Assembly (NCBI GenBank): GCA_964459445.1
Contig: CAYWMP010000021.1
Coordinates: 1-46,015 of the forward strand
Source: CAYWMP01 sp964459445
GTDB taxonomy: Bacteria > Desulfobacterota > DSM-4660 > Desulfatiglandales > HGW-15
Length of the DNA: 46,015 nucleotides
Reading direction: 5' to 3'
Shown: positions 15,691-24,381 of the stretch, piece by piece
Layout of the letters: each line of letters starts with the position of its first letter
How positions within the stretch are numbered: position 1 is the stretch's first letter
The notes under the pieces: generated by a model
The model's input: the letters and a program-made list of their open reading frames with translations, nothing else
What the model was told of the DNA's origin: nothing
The model's database searches: none
Program-made: the position numbers and the translations under genes

Positions 15691-17895
15691 ATGACCAATA
15701 ACCTGGAGAGCTCAATAACCCGCCGGCGTTTTATGAAGCTTGTCGGGGGTGCTGCAGCGGTCGCAAGCCTTGGAGGTCGCAAACGGATCTTACACGCCCT
15801 GGTTCCTAATAAAGAAACCGAACAAATGGGGCAGATCCGGGAGGTCTTCTCTGCCTGCGACATGTGCTTTAACAAGTGCGGTCTCATCGCCAGGGTAGAA
15901 AATGGGGTTGTGAAAAAGCTGGGCCCCAATCCCAAATATATCAAGTCTCGCGGCATGTTGTGTGCCAGGGGCAATGCGGGGATCAAACAGCTTTATGATC
16001 CTGACAGGCTAAAGTACCCCCTCCTCAGGACAGGAAGGAGGGGTGAGGGGAAGTGGAAGCGTCTCAGCTGGGATCAGGCCCTGGATTATGCGGCCCACCA
16101 GTTGAAAAGGATTGGTGAAAAATACACCCGATGTGGAACCCTATTCATGATCGGGACAGATATCCAGTCCACATTTATGCACAGATTTGCGGAGGTCTAT
16201 GGTTCCTATAACGTCATCTCACACGAATCCAATTGCCTTCTGAGCCGAAACCGGGCGTTTCTGGATACCTACGGGGTCGTTCCCATTCCCGACGTGATTA
16301 ACTGCAAGTACATCGTGATGCCCGGCGCCAACCGATTCGAGGCTCTGGTTACACCTGACAGTATTGACTTGATGACCGCCATTCACAGCGGATGCCGATT
16401 GGTGGTTTTGGATCCTCGTTTTACCAAGACAGCCGCCCTGGCCGGCGAATGGCACCCTATCAGACCGGGAACCGATATGGCCTTTTTTTTGGCCCTGGCT
16501 CATGTTCTCATTGCTGAAAAACGCTACGATAAGCGTTTCGTTGCCGAAAAGACCCACGGCATTGAGCCGCTCACTGAACACGTCAAACCCTATACCCCGG
16601 AATGGGCGGAAAAAGAGTGTGAAATTCCGGCAAAGGATATCCGGCGCATCGCCAGAGAGATGGCCGCAGCCGCCCCGGCCGCCATGGTCTACCCGGGACG
16701 AAGAAGCTCCGACTATGAAGATTCCACCCAAATCCGCCGGTCCTATGCCATTGTTAACGTCCTGTTGGGTAACTGGGACAGGCCCGGAGGACTCATCTCC
16801 CCAAAAAAAATTAAGACCGGTACGATCCCCTATGATGCGCCCTTTTACGAGGATAATCCGGAAGACAGGGTGGACGCCGGAAGGGCTCTCATGATGTTTG
16901 ATGAGGAGGGTTCTTTTAAGCACACCAGGGATGCGGTCATTGAAGGCAAACCATATCCCGTCAAAGGCTGGGTCACCTATAAGACAAACCCCATACAGAC
17001 GGGCGCCAATCGACAAAAGACCATCGAGATGATCCACAAACTGGACTTTATGCTGACTGTAGATATCACCATGAGTGATACGGCCTGGATGGCTGATCTT
17101 GTATTGCCCGCCCCCAGCTATCTTGAAAGGGAAGACCCTATCTCGGCCTTTCAAGGATCATCGGCATGTTCTGGAGTCGTTACCCGGAATCCTATTGTGC
17201 CTCCCCTATTTGAATCAAGGCCGGTCTTTAGGATTGTAAAAGAACTGTCCAGGCGCCTGGACCTTGGCGAACACTTTAATTTTACCATTGAAGATTTCAG
17301 AAAGGCGCAGCTGGCAAAACTTCCCAATGTGGCGGAGGCATTGAAGAATGACGGGGTCTACAACGAAATTAGCCCAACCTCTGGCATTCATGAAGGAAAG
17401 CCGTTCAAGACCCGTTCCAAGAAAATTGAACTCTACAACCAGCGATATACAGAAAGGGGCATAGATCCTATGCCCAATTATAGGTCACCCAGGACAGTGC
17501 CTGAAAATCATTTCAGGATCGTGGTTGGGCGAAATGCCTATATTTCCCAGAGTTCGAGCACCAATAACGCCCTCCTATATGAACTGGAACAGGAGAATAC
17601 CCTGTGGATACATCCCAAGCCGGCAGGAAGGCTTGGGATCAGGCATGGGGATAGGGTTCAAGTGGCCAGTTCGGCGGGCATAGAACATCTAAAGGCTCGA
17701 GTCACTGAGGAGACCAGACCGGACACGGTTTATATGGATACAGGGTATGGGGTACTGTCAAAGGGGCTTTCCAATATTTTCGGCAAAGGGGCGTGCATTG
17801 CGGAAATTCTCGAGGATTTTGCTGATGAAATTTCAGGAAACATGGCCATGCACGAGACCATAGTTACCGTCAAAAAGCTCACAGCCCATGGATGA
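15691..17895 (+). CDS. Molybdopterin oxidoreductase, PhsA/PsrA-like catalytic subunit (module A)
   Basis: Periplasmic molybdo-bis-MGD enzyme of 734 residues in the thiosulfate/polysulfide reductase branch. A twin-arginine leader (TRRRFMKLVGG, residues 10-20) is followed by the [4Fe-4S] ligands Cys56, 59, 63 and 91. Cys182 in SHESNCLLSRN is in the position of the molybdenum ligand. The C-terminal domain (~615-734) is the molydopterin-binding fold. I chose ATG 15691, with GGAGAACG upstream and normal Tat spacing, over an ATG 42 bases earlier inside the cytochrome gene. It is followed by a PhsB-type Fe-S subunit. Thiosulfate, polysulfide or tetrathionate are candidate substrates; sequence alone does not choose. 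Confidence 0.93.
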   Translation: MTNNLESSITRRRFMKLVGGAAAVASLGGRKRILHALVPNKETEQMGQIREVFSACDMCFNKCGLIARVENGVVKKLGPNPKYIKSRGMLCARGNAGIKQLYDPDRLKYPLLRTGRRGEGKWKRLSWDQALDYAAHQLKRIGEKYTRCGTLFMIGTDIQSTFMHRFAEVYGSYNVISHESNCLLSRNRAFLDTYGVVPIPDVINCKYIVMPGANRFEALVTPDSIDLMTAIHSGCRLVVLDPRFTKTAALAGEWHPIRPGTDMAFFLALAHVLIAEKRYDKRFVAEKTHGIEPLTEHVKPYTPEWAEKECEIPAKDIRRIAREMAAAAPAAMVYPGRRSSDYEDSTQIRRSYAIVNVLLGNWDRPGGLISPKKIKTGTIPYDAPFYEDNPEDRVDAGRALMMFDEEGSFKHTRDAVIEGKPYPVKGWVTYKTNPIQTGANRQKTIEMIHKLDFMLTVDITMSDTAWMADLVLPAPSYLEREDPISAFQGSSACSGVVTRNPIVPPLFESRPVFRIVKELSRRLDLGEHFNFTIEDFRKAQLAKLPNVAEALKNDGVYNEISPTSGIHEGKPFKTRSKKIELYNQRYTERGIDPMPNYRSPRTVPENHFRIVVGRNAYISQSSSTNNALLYELEQENTLWIHPKPAGRLGIRHGDRVQVASSAGIEHLKARVTEETRPDTVYMDTGYGVLSKGLSNIFGKGACIAEILEDFADEISGNMAMHETIVTVKKLTAHG

Positions 17896-17971
17896 TAGCC
17901 GCGAGGTCAAGGGTCGCGCTGAGTTTTTCCCTCAGGTTTTAGCCGGGATCTAATATGAGAGGACTCCAAAC

Positions 17972-18601
17972 ATGAAAAACAACAGACCTAAAAAATATGC
18001 CATCGTGATCAATGCACTCAAATGCATGGATTGCAAAGCCTGCATGATCGCCTGCAAGGTCGAGAATGAAGTGCCCAAGGGTTTGTGGAGGAACTGGGTC
18101 AAGCATACGGGAGGTCTCAATGGAAAGAGGACACAATATCAACCCGGCCAATGCATGCAATGCGATGCACCCTCCTGCGTGGCGGCGTGCCCGGTGGCGG
18201 CGACCTACAAACAGAAAAACGGCATTGTGGCCATAGATCCTGAAAAGTGTATTGGCTGCGGGAACTGTGTGACCGCCTGCCCCTATGGGGCCCGTTATCG
18301 CGAGCCGGTTCAGCATATCGCCGACAAATGTGATTTCTGCCGGCATCGCTTAGAGCGTGGTGAGGAACCGGCCTGTGTGGAGACCTGTCCCACCAAGGCC
18401 CGAATCTTTGGTGATCTTAGGGATCCTTCGAGCAAGGTGAGCCAGATACTAAAGAGGGAGAGGCTGGTTCGGGTGATCAACCCGTTGATCAATACCCAGC
18501 CCAGCATCTATTACATTAAAGGAACCAGTCTCCTGGATTGGCCAAAGGCGCCTACCCTGCCGGGGGGCGTCCACATGTCGCCGGATTTCTGGAAAAGCTG
18601 A
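17972..18601 (+). CDS. PhsB/PsrB-like 4Fe-4S electron-transfer subunit (module A)
   Basis: A 209-residue ferredoxin-type subunit with sixteen cluster cysteines arranged CMDCKACMIAC, CMQCDAPSCVAAC, CIGCGNCVTAC and CDFC...CVETC, giving four [4Fe-4S] centres. It has no export leader and would travel with the Tat-exported catalytic subunit at 15691. The family relays electrons from the membrane subunit to the molybdenum site. Unlike module B there is no cytochrome b gene directly after it; the NrfD fusion upstream may be the membrane partner. GAGAGGA supports the ATG. It is 76 bases downstream of the molybdoenzyme. Confidence 0.92.
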   Translation: MKNNRPKKYAIVINALKCMDCKACMIACKVENEVPKGLWRNWVKHTGGLNGKRTQYQPGQCMQCDAPSCVAACPVAATYKQKNGIVAIDPEKCIGCGNCVTACPYGARYREPVQHIADKCDFCRHRLERGEEPACVETCPTKARIFGDLRDPSSKVSQILKRERLVRVINPLINTQPSIYYIKGTSLLDWPKAPTLPGGVHMSPDFWKS

Positions 18602-18707
18602 CAATCGGCACTAGACCCTTGGCTATTAAGGGATGAACCACCCAATCGAAAATTGGAGATTGCTATAGGGCTAAAAGCCCAAAACCGTCAAACAAAGGAG
18701 GCAAGAC

Positions 18708-19847
18708 ATGAACAAATTTAGGAAGGGTTTTTGGCTCGTGGCTGCCATGGGCCTGGCCATGACCCTGAGTCTCGGCTGTGTATCGACTCAACAGGCCGTG
18801 GCGCCGAGCAAGGCGGAGGCAAAGGCGGATTGGAAGTTTCACAGCATTGTTGGCGTTGATTTTGTCAAACCCTATGCGAAACTCCCCAAGCCGGAAAACG
18901 CCCTGATCATTGATTCGAGGCCAACGCGTCCCAAATATGACAAGGGCCACATTCCCAATGCGGTCAGCATCCCGGACAGCCAGTTTGCCAAGATGACGGA
19001 CCGCCTGCCCAAGGACAAGAATGCCCTTTTGATCTTCTATTGCGGGGGCCCCACATGAAAGCTGAGTCATAAATCCGCCAGGAAGGCGGAAAAGCTCGGC
19101 TATAGAAATGCCAAGGTCTTTTCAGATGGTTTCCCCGGCTGGATGAAGGCCAAGGGCAACTACCCGACGGTCTCGGTAGGCTGGTTGAAAAAGCAGATTG
19201 ACGGCAATGCCGAGATGGTGCTGGTGGATTCCAGGCCGAAGCGGAAGAAATACGATAAGGGTCATATCCCCACGGCCATCAGCATTCCGGATAGCCAGTT
19301 TGCCAAGATGACCGATAAACTCCCTTCGGACAAGAATAAAACGCTTGTCTTTTACTGCGGCGGTTACACATGAAAGCTGAGCCACAAATCCGCCAGGAAG
19401 GCGGAAAAGCTCGGCTATAGCAACGTGAAGGTCTTTGCGGCAGGTTATCCGGCATGGAAAAAGGTGGCGGGTGCAGGCACAGCCACAAAAGCAGCGACCC
19501 AGATTAAGGCAGGAAAAGAAGAGGGTAGCATCGACATTGCCGCCTTTGAAAGGATATTGAAGAAAAATCCCCAGAGCATTGTCCTGGTGGATGTGCGTGA
19601 TCCCGATGAATATAAGGCCGGCACCATGAAGACTGCGGTCAACATTCCCACAGATAACCTCGAAAAAGAGATGAAATCTCTGCCTTCTAATAAGCCCGTT
19701 GTCTTTATCTGTAACACAGGCGCCAGAAGCGGCGAGGCCTATTATATGGTCAAGGACCTGAGGCCGGAAATAAAAGACGTGTTTTATGTGGAGGCCGAGA
19801 TCACCTACAAGAAGGATGGATCCTATAAGATGGTAGTGCCCAAGTAA
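18708..19847 (+). CDS. Three-domain rhodanese lipoprotein with two selenocysteines
   Basis: A single 379-residue frame read through UGA at 19056 (Sec117) and 19371 (Sec222). A lipoprotein signal ends LSLGC (Cys24). Domains 1 and 2 (~45-145 and ~150-250) have loops YCGGPT-Sec-KLSHKSA and YCGGYT-Sec-KLSHKSA, that is Cys-x4-Sec starting at the rhodanese catalytic Cys112 and Cys217. Domain 3 (~265-379) has an ordinary CNTGARS loop (Cys335) and no Sec. SECIS-like hairpins follow both UGA codons. Homology continues straight across each UGA, and all three open stretches are in the same frame. It closes module A. The extracytoplasmic location suggests sulfane sulfur or persulfide handling for the reductases upstream. 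An ordinary gene caller would break it into three pieces. Confidence 0.9.
19056..19101 (+). promoter_or_regulatory. UGA(Sec) codon and SECIS-like hairpin 1
   Basis: UGA 19056-19058 is followed by an outer stem AGCTGAG (19060-19066) with CTCGGCT (19095-19101) and an inner stem TCCGCC (19074-19079) with GGCGGA (19085-19090) closing the loop AGGAA. The apical loop lies ~22 bases after the UGA, the spacing and exposed-G loop expected for a bacterial SECIS read by SelB. Confidence 0.85.
19371..19416 (+). promoter_or_regulatory. UGA(Sec) codon and SECIS-like hairpin 2
   Basis: UGA 19371-19373 is followed by the same structure as the first: outer arms 19375-19381 and 19410-19416, inner stem TCCGCC (19389-19394) with GGCGGA (19400-19405), loop AGGAA. 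Near-identity to the first copy fits duplication of the whole Sec-rhodanese domain. Confidence 0.85.
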
Positions 19848-19857
19848 CCTTTAATCC

Positions 19858-19929
19858 CTCCACACTGGATCCGTTTTTGTGGATTTTTCAAAGGGATGCC
19901 CCGGTCCTTTATCTAAAAGGGACTGGGGC
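19858..19929. terminator. Bidirectional terminator region between modules A and B
   Basis: TCCACA...TGTGGATTTTT (about 19857-19889) and a longer hairpin GCCCCGGTCCTTT / AAAGGGACTGGGGC (19898-19910 and 19916-19929) lie between two convergent genes. Either could end transcription of the rhodanese gene or of the module B regulator. Confidence 0.6.
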
Positions 19930-19972
19930 TATTCATAAAGAATCAGGTCAAGGGGAGGGCGGAAAATTCCGC

Positions 19973-21367
19973 TCAGGCCTTAATCAGATTCTCCAACTCA
20001 ATCCCATACTTTTTCATCCGGTTCCACACCGTCATTCGATGGACACCTAGAATTTTCGCCGCCTCGGTTTTTCGTCCGCCGGCGAGGCGCAAGGCCTCTA
20101 CAAGGGCAGCCTTCTCGTTAAGTGCACCCGTACCGGAAGCGGCAATGACCCTTAATTCTTCCTTATCGGCTTCCGCCTCACCGAGGGCCAGATTGGCTGG
20201 CAGATGGCGAGATTCGATCAGGCCTTCATCGGCGATAATAAAGGCATACTCCAGTGCGCTCTTGAGTTCCCTGACATTCCCGGGCCAATGGGCGCTCATA
20301 AAATATTCCATGACATCAGGACTCACACCGCTTATGTTTCTCGCACTTTTTTTTCTGAGCCGATAAAGGAAGAAATCGACCAGGAGGGGAATATCCTCTC
20401 TCCTTTTTCTCAAGGGCGGAAGATGGATGGGAATAACGTTGATACGGAAGAACAGATCCTTTCGAAAATTACCCTCTGACACCAATTTTGAGAGATCCCT
20501 GTTCGTTGCTGAAATGACGCGTGCATCTACGCTAACAGGCGTATGATCGCCGACGCGCTCGAAATGTTTGGTTTCCAGGACTCGCAGCAACTTGGCCTGG
20601 GTGGGCAGGGGTACATCACCCATTTCGTCGAGGAAGATGTCTCCCCCTTGGGCCGCCTCGAATCTCCCCATCCTGTGCCGGTAGGCCCCGGTAAAGGCGC
20701 CTCTCACGTGACCGAACAGCTCGCTTTCAAGGAGTGATTGATTAAGGGCTGCACAATTGAACTGAATAAAGGGACCTTCCCGCCGTCTGCCAAGCTCATG
20801 AATCGCCTGGGCAACAAGCTCCTTGCCTGTTCCGCTTTCCCCATAGATGATCACCGGTGCATCGCTCAGCGCGGCCCTTTCAATGATCTGGAAGACCTTT
20901 TGCATGATTGGGCTCTTTCCCACAATGCCGTGAAAAGCCGTATCCGCACCCAACTGCTTTGACAACAACTCTATTTTCTTATCCAGCTTATCCACCTTGG
21001 AAATGTCGTCGAATGTTTCAACCGCCGCAACGGGATTTCCTGCAGCATCTTTAATCACTGAAGCATTCTTTATTGCGCTAACAAAAGAACCGTCTTTGCG
21101 CATGAAAAGACAACGCCTGTTTTTGACATTTTCTCTGACAAAAAGGGTGCACCATTTGTCGCCGCCTTGCTGCATGACAAGTTCGCAGGCATCACATTTC
21201 AAAACGGTGCAAGGACAATCCACCAGCCGATCTCTGTCATATCCCGTGAGGTTCTCCATGGCCTCGTTTACGAGCATGATGCGGCCCTCGGGGCTCACCA
21301 CAATAATCCCATCTCTGACATTGTCAAGAATGTCTTCCCAATAATCACCCAACATATTCTCTTTCAT
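19973..21367 (-). CDS. Sigma-54-dependent regulator with cysteine-rich PAS domain (module B)
   Basis: Paralogue of the regulator at 9192, 464 residues. PAS domain (~10-125) with Cys51, 53, 58, 61, 73 and 86; five of these (53, 58, 61, 73, 86) are at exactly the same numbers in the module A protein. The AAA+ domain has GESGTGKE, GAFTGA and DIFLDE. The C-terminus carries a Fis-type helix-turn-helix (TEAAKILGVHRMTVWNRM). It is divergent from the -24/-12 promoter at 21588. No receiver domain is present. The conserved cysteine cluster rather than a phosphorelay is the probable sensor; ligand unknown. Confidence 0.93.
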   Translation of the reverse strand: MKENMLGDYWEDILDNVRDGIIVVSPEGRIMLVNEAMENLTGYDRDRLVDCPCTVLKCDACELVMQQGGDKWCTLFVRENVKNRRCLFMRKDGSFVSAIKNASVIKDAAGNPVAAVETFDDISKVDKLDKKIELLSKQLGADTAFHGIVGKSPIMQKVFQIIERAALSDAPVIIYGESGTGKELVAQAIHELGRRREGPFIQFNCAALNQSLLESELFGHVRGAFTGAYRHRMGRFEAAQGGDIFLDEMGDVPLPTQAKLLRVLETKHFERVGDHTPVSVDARVISATNRDLSKLVSEGNFRKDLFFRINVIPIHLPPLRKRREDIPLLVDFFLYRLRKKSARNISGVSPDVMEYFMSAHWPGNVRELKSALEYAFIIADEGLIESRHLPANLALGEAEADKEELRVIAASGTGALNEKAALVEALRLAGGRKTEAAKILGVHRMTVWNRMKKYGIELENLIKA

Positions 21368-21403
21368 CAGATGATGTACTCCTTTTTAGCACATGATGTG
21401 ATT

Positions 21404-21505
21404 AATTTTATCATATGTTGATCATATTTCAAAGCCATTCCGCCTTGAAACCTTGGGTAAAGGATTTTTAACAAGTATTTTCAGTTGGTTACAATTTTAT
21501 CATAT
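21404..21505. promoter_or_regulatory. Pair of direct repeats, candidate activator sites of module B
   Basis: AATTTTATCATAT occurs at 21404-21416 and again, identically, at 21493-21505, upstream of the sigma-54 promoter at 21588. A related ATCATATGTTGATCATAT overlaps the first copy. Position and repetition suggest enhancer-binding protein sites. Nothing else is recognised in the 331-base spacer apart from the promoter. Confidence 0.45.
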
Positions 21506-21587
21506 AGAAAACCCCTTTGAATTTTATGCAGTCCATAAAAACGCTCTGATTTCAAATTGTTATACTAAAATAAGGTCTGAGTCCTCA

Positions 21588-21603
21588 TGGCATAGCGATT
21601 GCA
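21588..21603 (+). promoter_or_regulatory. Sigma-54 (-24/-12) promoter of module B
   Basis: TGGCATAGCGATTGCA fits TGGCAC-N5-TTGCA with one mismatch; GG (21589-21590) and GC (21601-21602) are 10 bases apart. Transcription would start near 21613, giving a leader of about 86 bases before the cytochrome gene. The divergent regulator at 19973 is the expected activator. Confidence 0.88.
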
Positions 21604-21698
21604 GCTTCCTCTTTGGCAACGCAATGAGCCTTTTTTCACAAACTCCAATCGCGTAGCAAAAATGACTAAACACCATAATGAAAAGGAGAACAAATAGA

Positions 21699-22034
21699 AT
21701 GGCAAAAAAATACCTTTTGACAGCGTTGGCCATCGTGTTGGCCCTGAGTTTTGTCACTGTAAGTATGGCAACTGATAAAGGCAATGGCCGCAAAGGGAAG
21801 TACCTCTTTCGAAAAAGTTGCCGATCCTGTCACCAGGAAGGAAGCTCAGCTAAAGAACTAAGCCCCATCAGCAAGACCCAGTCGGATTGGGAGAAAATCT
21901 TCGCTCAAGACCAATACAAGGGTCTGGATTGTGTCACTGAATGGGAAAAGCGTTCCGAGAAGGATCTCCTCGACATCTTTACCTATATGTATGATCACGC
22001 TTTCGACTCGCCCTCTCCCTTAAAATGCAAATAA
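21699..22034 (+). CDS. Small monoheme c-type cytochrome (module B)
   Basis: A 111-residue exported protein with a Sec signal (MAKKYLLTALAIVLALSF...) and one CRSCH heme motif in GKYLFRKSCRSCHQEG. The tail HAFDSPSPLKCK nearly equals that of the module A paralogue. I favour ATG 21699 (AAAGGAG 10-13 bases upstream, clean signal peptide); ATG 21678 in the same frame would add seven residues. First gene after the sigma-54 promoter, 145 bases before the molybdoenzyme, with nothing recognisable between them. Probably an electron donor to that enzyme. Confidence 0.9.
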   Translation: MAKKYLLTALAIVLALSFVTVSMATDKGNGRKGKYLFRKSCRSCHQEGSSAKELSPISKTQSDWEKIFAQDQYKGLDCVTEWEKRSEKDLLDIFTYMYDHAFDSPSPLKCK

Positions 22035-22179
22035 TGTAAAAGCTTAGTCGTCTGCACAGCTCAAGATCCTAGGGGGCTATCCAAGCTGATTAACGCCAAT
22101 CCCACCTCAACAGGACTCGAGGCGGAGAGCACGGCAGAGCGATTTAGGCGCTGGTTAGCAACTACAAAGGAGTAACAGA

Positions 22180-24381
22180 ATGTCAGCGAGTCTCAACGGG
22201 CCCATAACCCGACGTAGTTTTCTAAAGTGGTCCGGCGCAGCAGCCGCGGCCACGGTGGCAGGAGGCCGGACGCCGGTTTTGAACGCCCTGGTTCCGGCCG
22301 GCAGTGAGCCGAGCCAGACCAAGGCTGAACACCACTTCTCGGTGTGCGACATGTGCCTCAATAAGTGCGGCCTTATTGCTAGGGTGGAGAGCGGGGTTGT
22401 CACAAAACTGGACCCCAACCCAAAGTTTCTAAAATCACGGGGCATGCTGTGTGCCAGGGGAAACGCCGGGATTAATCAGTTGTACGATCCGGATCGACTA
22501 AAATACCCCCTTCTCCGAAAGGGGGCCCGAGGGGAAGGCAAGTGGCAGCGCTTGACCTGGGATCAGGCGCTGGATCACGCTGCAGAGCAACTTCAAGCCA
22601 TAGCTGAGAAATACACGCGTTGCGGCGTCCTGTTCACACCGGGCTCCGACATGCAGTCGACTTTTTTGCACTGGTTTGCGGAAGTGTTCGGTTCATACAA
22701 TGTGACCAGCCATGAATCGTCCTGTCTGCTCAGTAGAAATCGTGCCTATCTGGACACCTTCGGAGAGGTCCCCTTCTCTGATGTGCTCAACTCAAAATAC
22801 ATCATTATGGCAGGCGCCAATCGATTCGAGGCCCTGATCACCCCGGACAGCATTGACTTGATGACCGCAAAGAAAAACGGCTGCAAGCTGGTGGTCCTCG
22901 ATCCCCGCTTTACAAAAACGGCCGGGCTTGCCCATGAGTGGTACCCCATCAAGCCCGGTACGGACATGGCCTTCTTTTTGGCCCTTACCCACGTCATCAT
23001 TTCGGAAAAACTGTACGATAATTCCTATGCGTCCAAAAAGCTGTTCGGCATGGAACAGCTCACCGAACACATCAAACTATACACGCCTGAATGGGCGGCG
23101 CGGGAATGCGGCATCCTGGAAAAGGATATACGGCGGATCGCTCGGGAATTGGCCGCTGCCGCACCTGCTGCCATCGTCTATCCGGGCCGACGCACCTCCG
23201 ACTATGTCAACTCCACGCAGATCCGCAGATCCATGGCCATCGTCAATGCCCTGCTGGGCAACTGGGACATGCCGGGAGGTCTGCTTGCTGCAAGGCAGGT
23301 GGGGCTAAGCGGTCCCGAAGTCCCTGATGCCCCTTTCTATGAAGACAACCCTGATGACCGCCTGGATCACGGAAGAGCCCACATGATGTTCGAGGAAGAG
23401 GGCTCCTTTAAACACATGCGGGATGCCATCATAGAACAGAAACCCTACCCCGTGAAGGGATGGTTCGTTTACAAATACAATCCCTTGCAGTCCGCAGCCA
23501 ATCGCAAAAAAACGATGGAAATGATCGGCAAACTGGATTTCATGCTCACCGTGGACATCACCATGAGTGACACGGCCTGGGTATCGGACTTGGTGCTTCC
23601 TGCCCCCAGTAATTTGGAGAGGCAGGATCCGGCCAGCGGGCTCCAGGGTTCATCCGCCTGTGCCTGCGTGGTGACCCGCGATCCCGTTGTTCCTTCACTT
23701 TTTGAATCAAAACCGCTTTTCTGGATACTGAAACAATTGGCCAATAGGTTGGACCTGAAGGAATATTTTGATTTCACGGTTGAGGAATACCGTAAACAGC
23801 AGTTCAGAAAACTTCCGGATGCGGCGCAGGCCCTTCAGAAGGACGGGGTTTACTACAATCCCAGCAAGCTCTATGGCGTGTATGAAGGAAGGGTGTACAA
23901 GACCAAATCCAAAAAGATCGAGCTTTACAACGAACGATACGCAGGGATGGGAGTGGACCCCCTTCCCGTGTATCAGCCCCCCAGAAAGACGCCACCGGGC
24001 AAGTTCAGAATGGTTGTGGGGCGCAATGCCTATTTCACCCACTGCACGACCCAGAACAATTCTCTGCTCCATGAACTCATGCCTGAAAATAGCCTCTGGC
24101 TACATCCCAATGCCGCCATGAAGTTGGGTATCAGAGAGGGCGATCCGGTAATAGTGAGCAGCGATGCGGGAAAAGGGGAGTTGAAGGCCAGCATCAAAAG
24201 CGGCATACGGGAAGATACCGTCTACATGGCCAGCGGATTCGGGGTTCTATCAAAGGGACTGACAAAGATCTACGGCAAAGGGGCATGCATGGCGGAGATC
24301 CTCCAAGATTTTGCAGATGATTTATCGGGAAATATGGCCATGCACGAGACCTTTGTGACGGCGACCAAGAAAGGAGCATGA
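22180..24381 (+). CDS. Molybdopterin oxidoreductase, PhsA/PsrA-like catalytic subunit (module B)
   Basis: Paralogue of the module A enzyme, 733 residues and near-colinear. Twin-arginine leader TRRSFLKWSG (10-19); [4Fe-4S] ligands Cys56, 59, 63, 91; candidate Mo ligand Cys182 in SHESSCLLSRN. The start has AAAGGAG upstream. Its stop overlaps the next gene's ATG (ATGATGA), so catalytic and Fe-S subunits are translationally coupled, and a cytochrome b follows: the PhsA-PhsB-PhsC order of thiosulfate reductase. The reaction would be reduction of thiosulfate, polysulfide or a similar sulfur oxyanion in the periplasm. A TorD-like chaperone is encoded at 27403. Confidence 0.93.
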   Translation: MSASLNGPITRRSFLKWSGAAAAATVAGGRTPVLNALVPAGSEPSQTKAEHHFSVCDMCLNKCGLIARVESGVVTKLDPNPKFLKSRGMLCARGNAGINQLYDPDRLKYPLLRKGARGEGKWQRLTWDQALDHAAEQLQAIAEKYTRCGVLFTPGSDMQSTFLHWFAEVFGSYNVTSHESSCLLSRNRAYLDTFGEVPFSDVLNSKYIIMAGANRFEALITPDSIDLMTAKKNGCKLVVLDPRFTKTAGLAHEWYPIKPGTDMAFFLALTHVIISEKLYDNSYASKKLFGMEQLTEHIKLYTPEWAARECGILEKDIRRIARELAAAAPAAIVYPGRRTSDYVNSTQIRRSMAIVNALLGNWDMPGGLLAARQVGLSGPEVPDAPFYEDNPDDRLDHGRAHMMFEEEGSFKHMRDAIIEQKPYPVKGWFVYKYNPLQSAANRKKTMEMIGKLDFMLTVDITMSDTAWVSDLVLPAPSNLERQDPASGLQGSSACACVVTRDPVVPSLFESKPLFWILKQLANRLDLKEYFDFTVEEYRKQQFRKLPDAAQALQKDGVYYNPSKLYGVYEGRVYKTKSKKIELYNERYAGMGVDPLPVYQPPRKTPPGKFRMVVGRNAYFTHCTTQNNSLLHELMPENSLWLHPNAAMKLGIREGDPVIVSSDAGKGELKASIKSGIREDTVYMASGFGVLSKGLTKIYGKGACMAEILQDFADDLSGNMAMHETFVTATKKGA

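Noticed and set aside
16219..17154. Long minus-strand frame opposite the module A molybdoenzyme
   Set aside because: Shadow frame with no ribosome site or homology.
18708..19847. Three separate small rhodanese genes or a decayed gene with premature stops
   Set aside because: All three parts are in one frame, both UGA codons fall at the same position in repeated domains, and each has a SECIS-like hairpin, so a selenoprotein explains the facts better.
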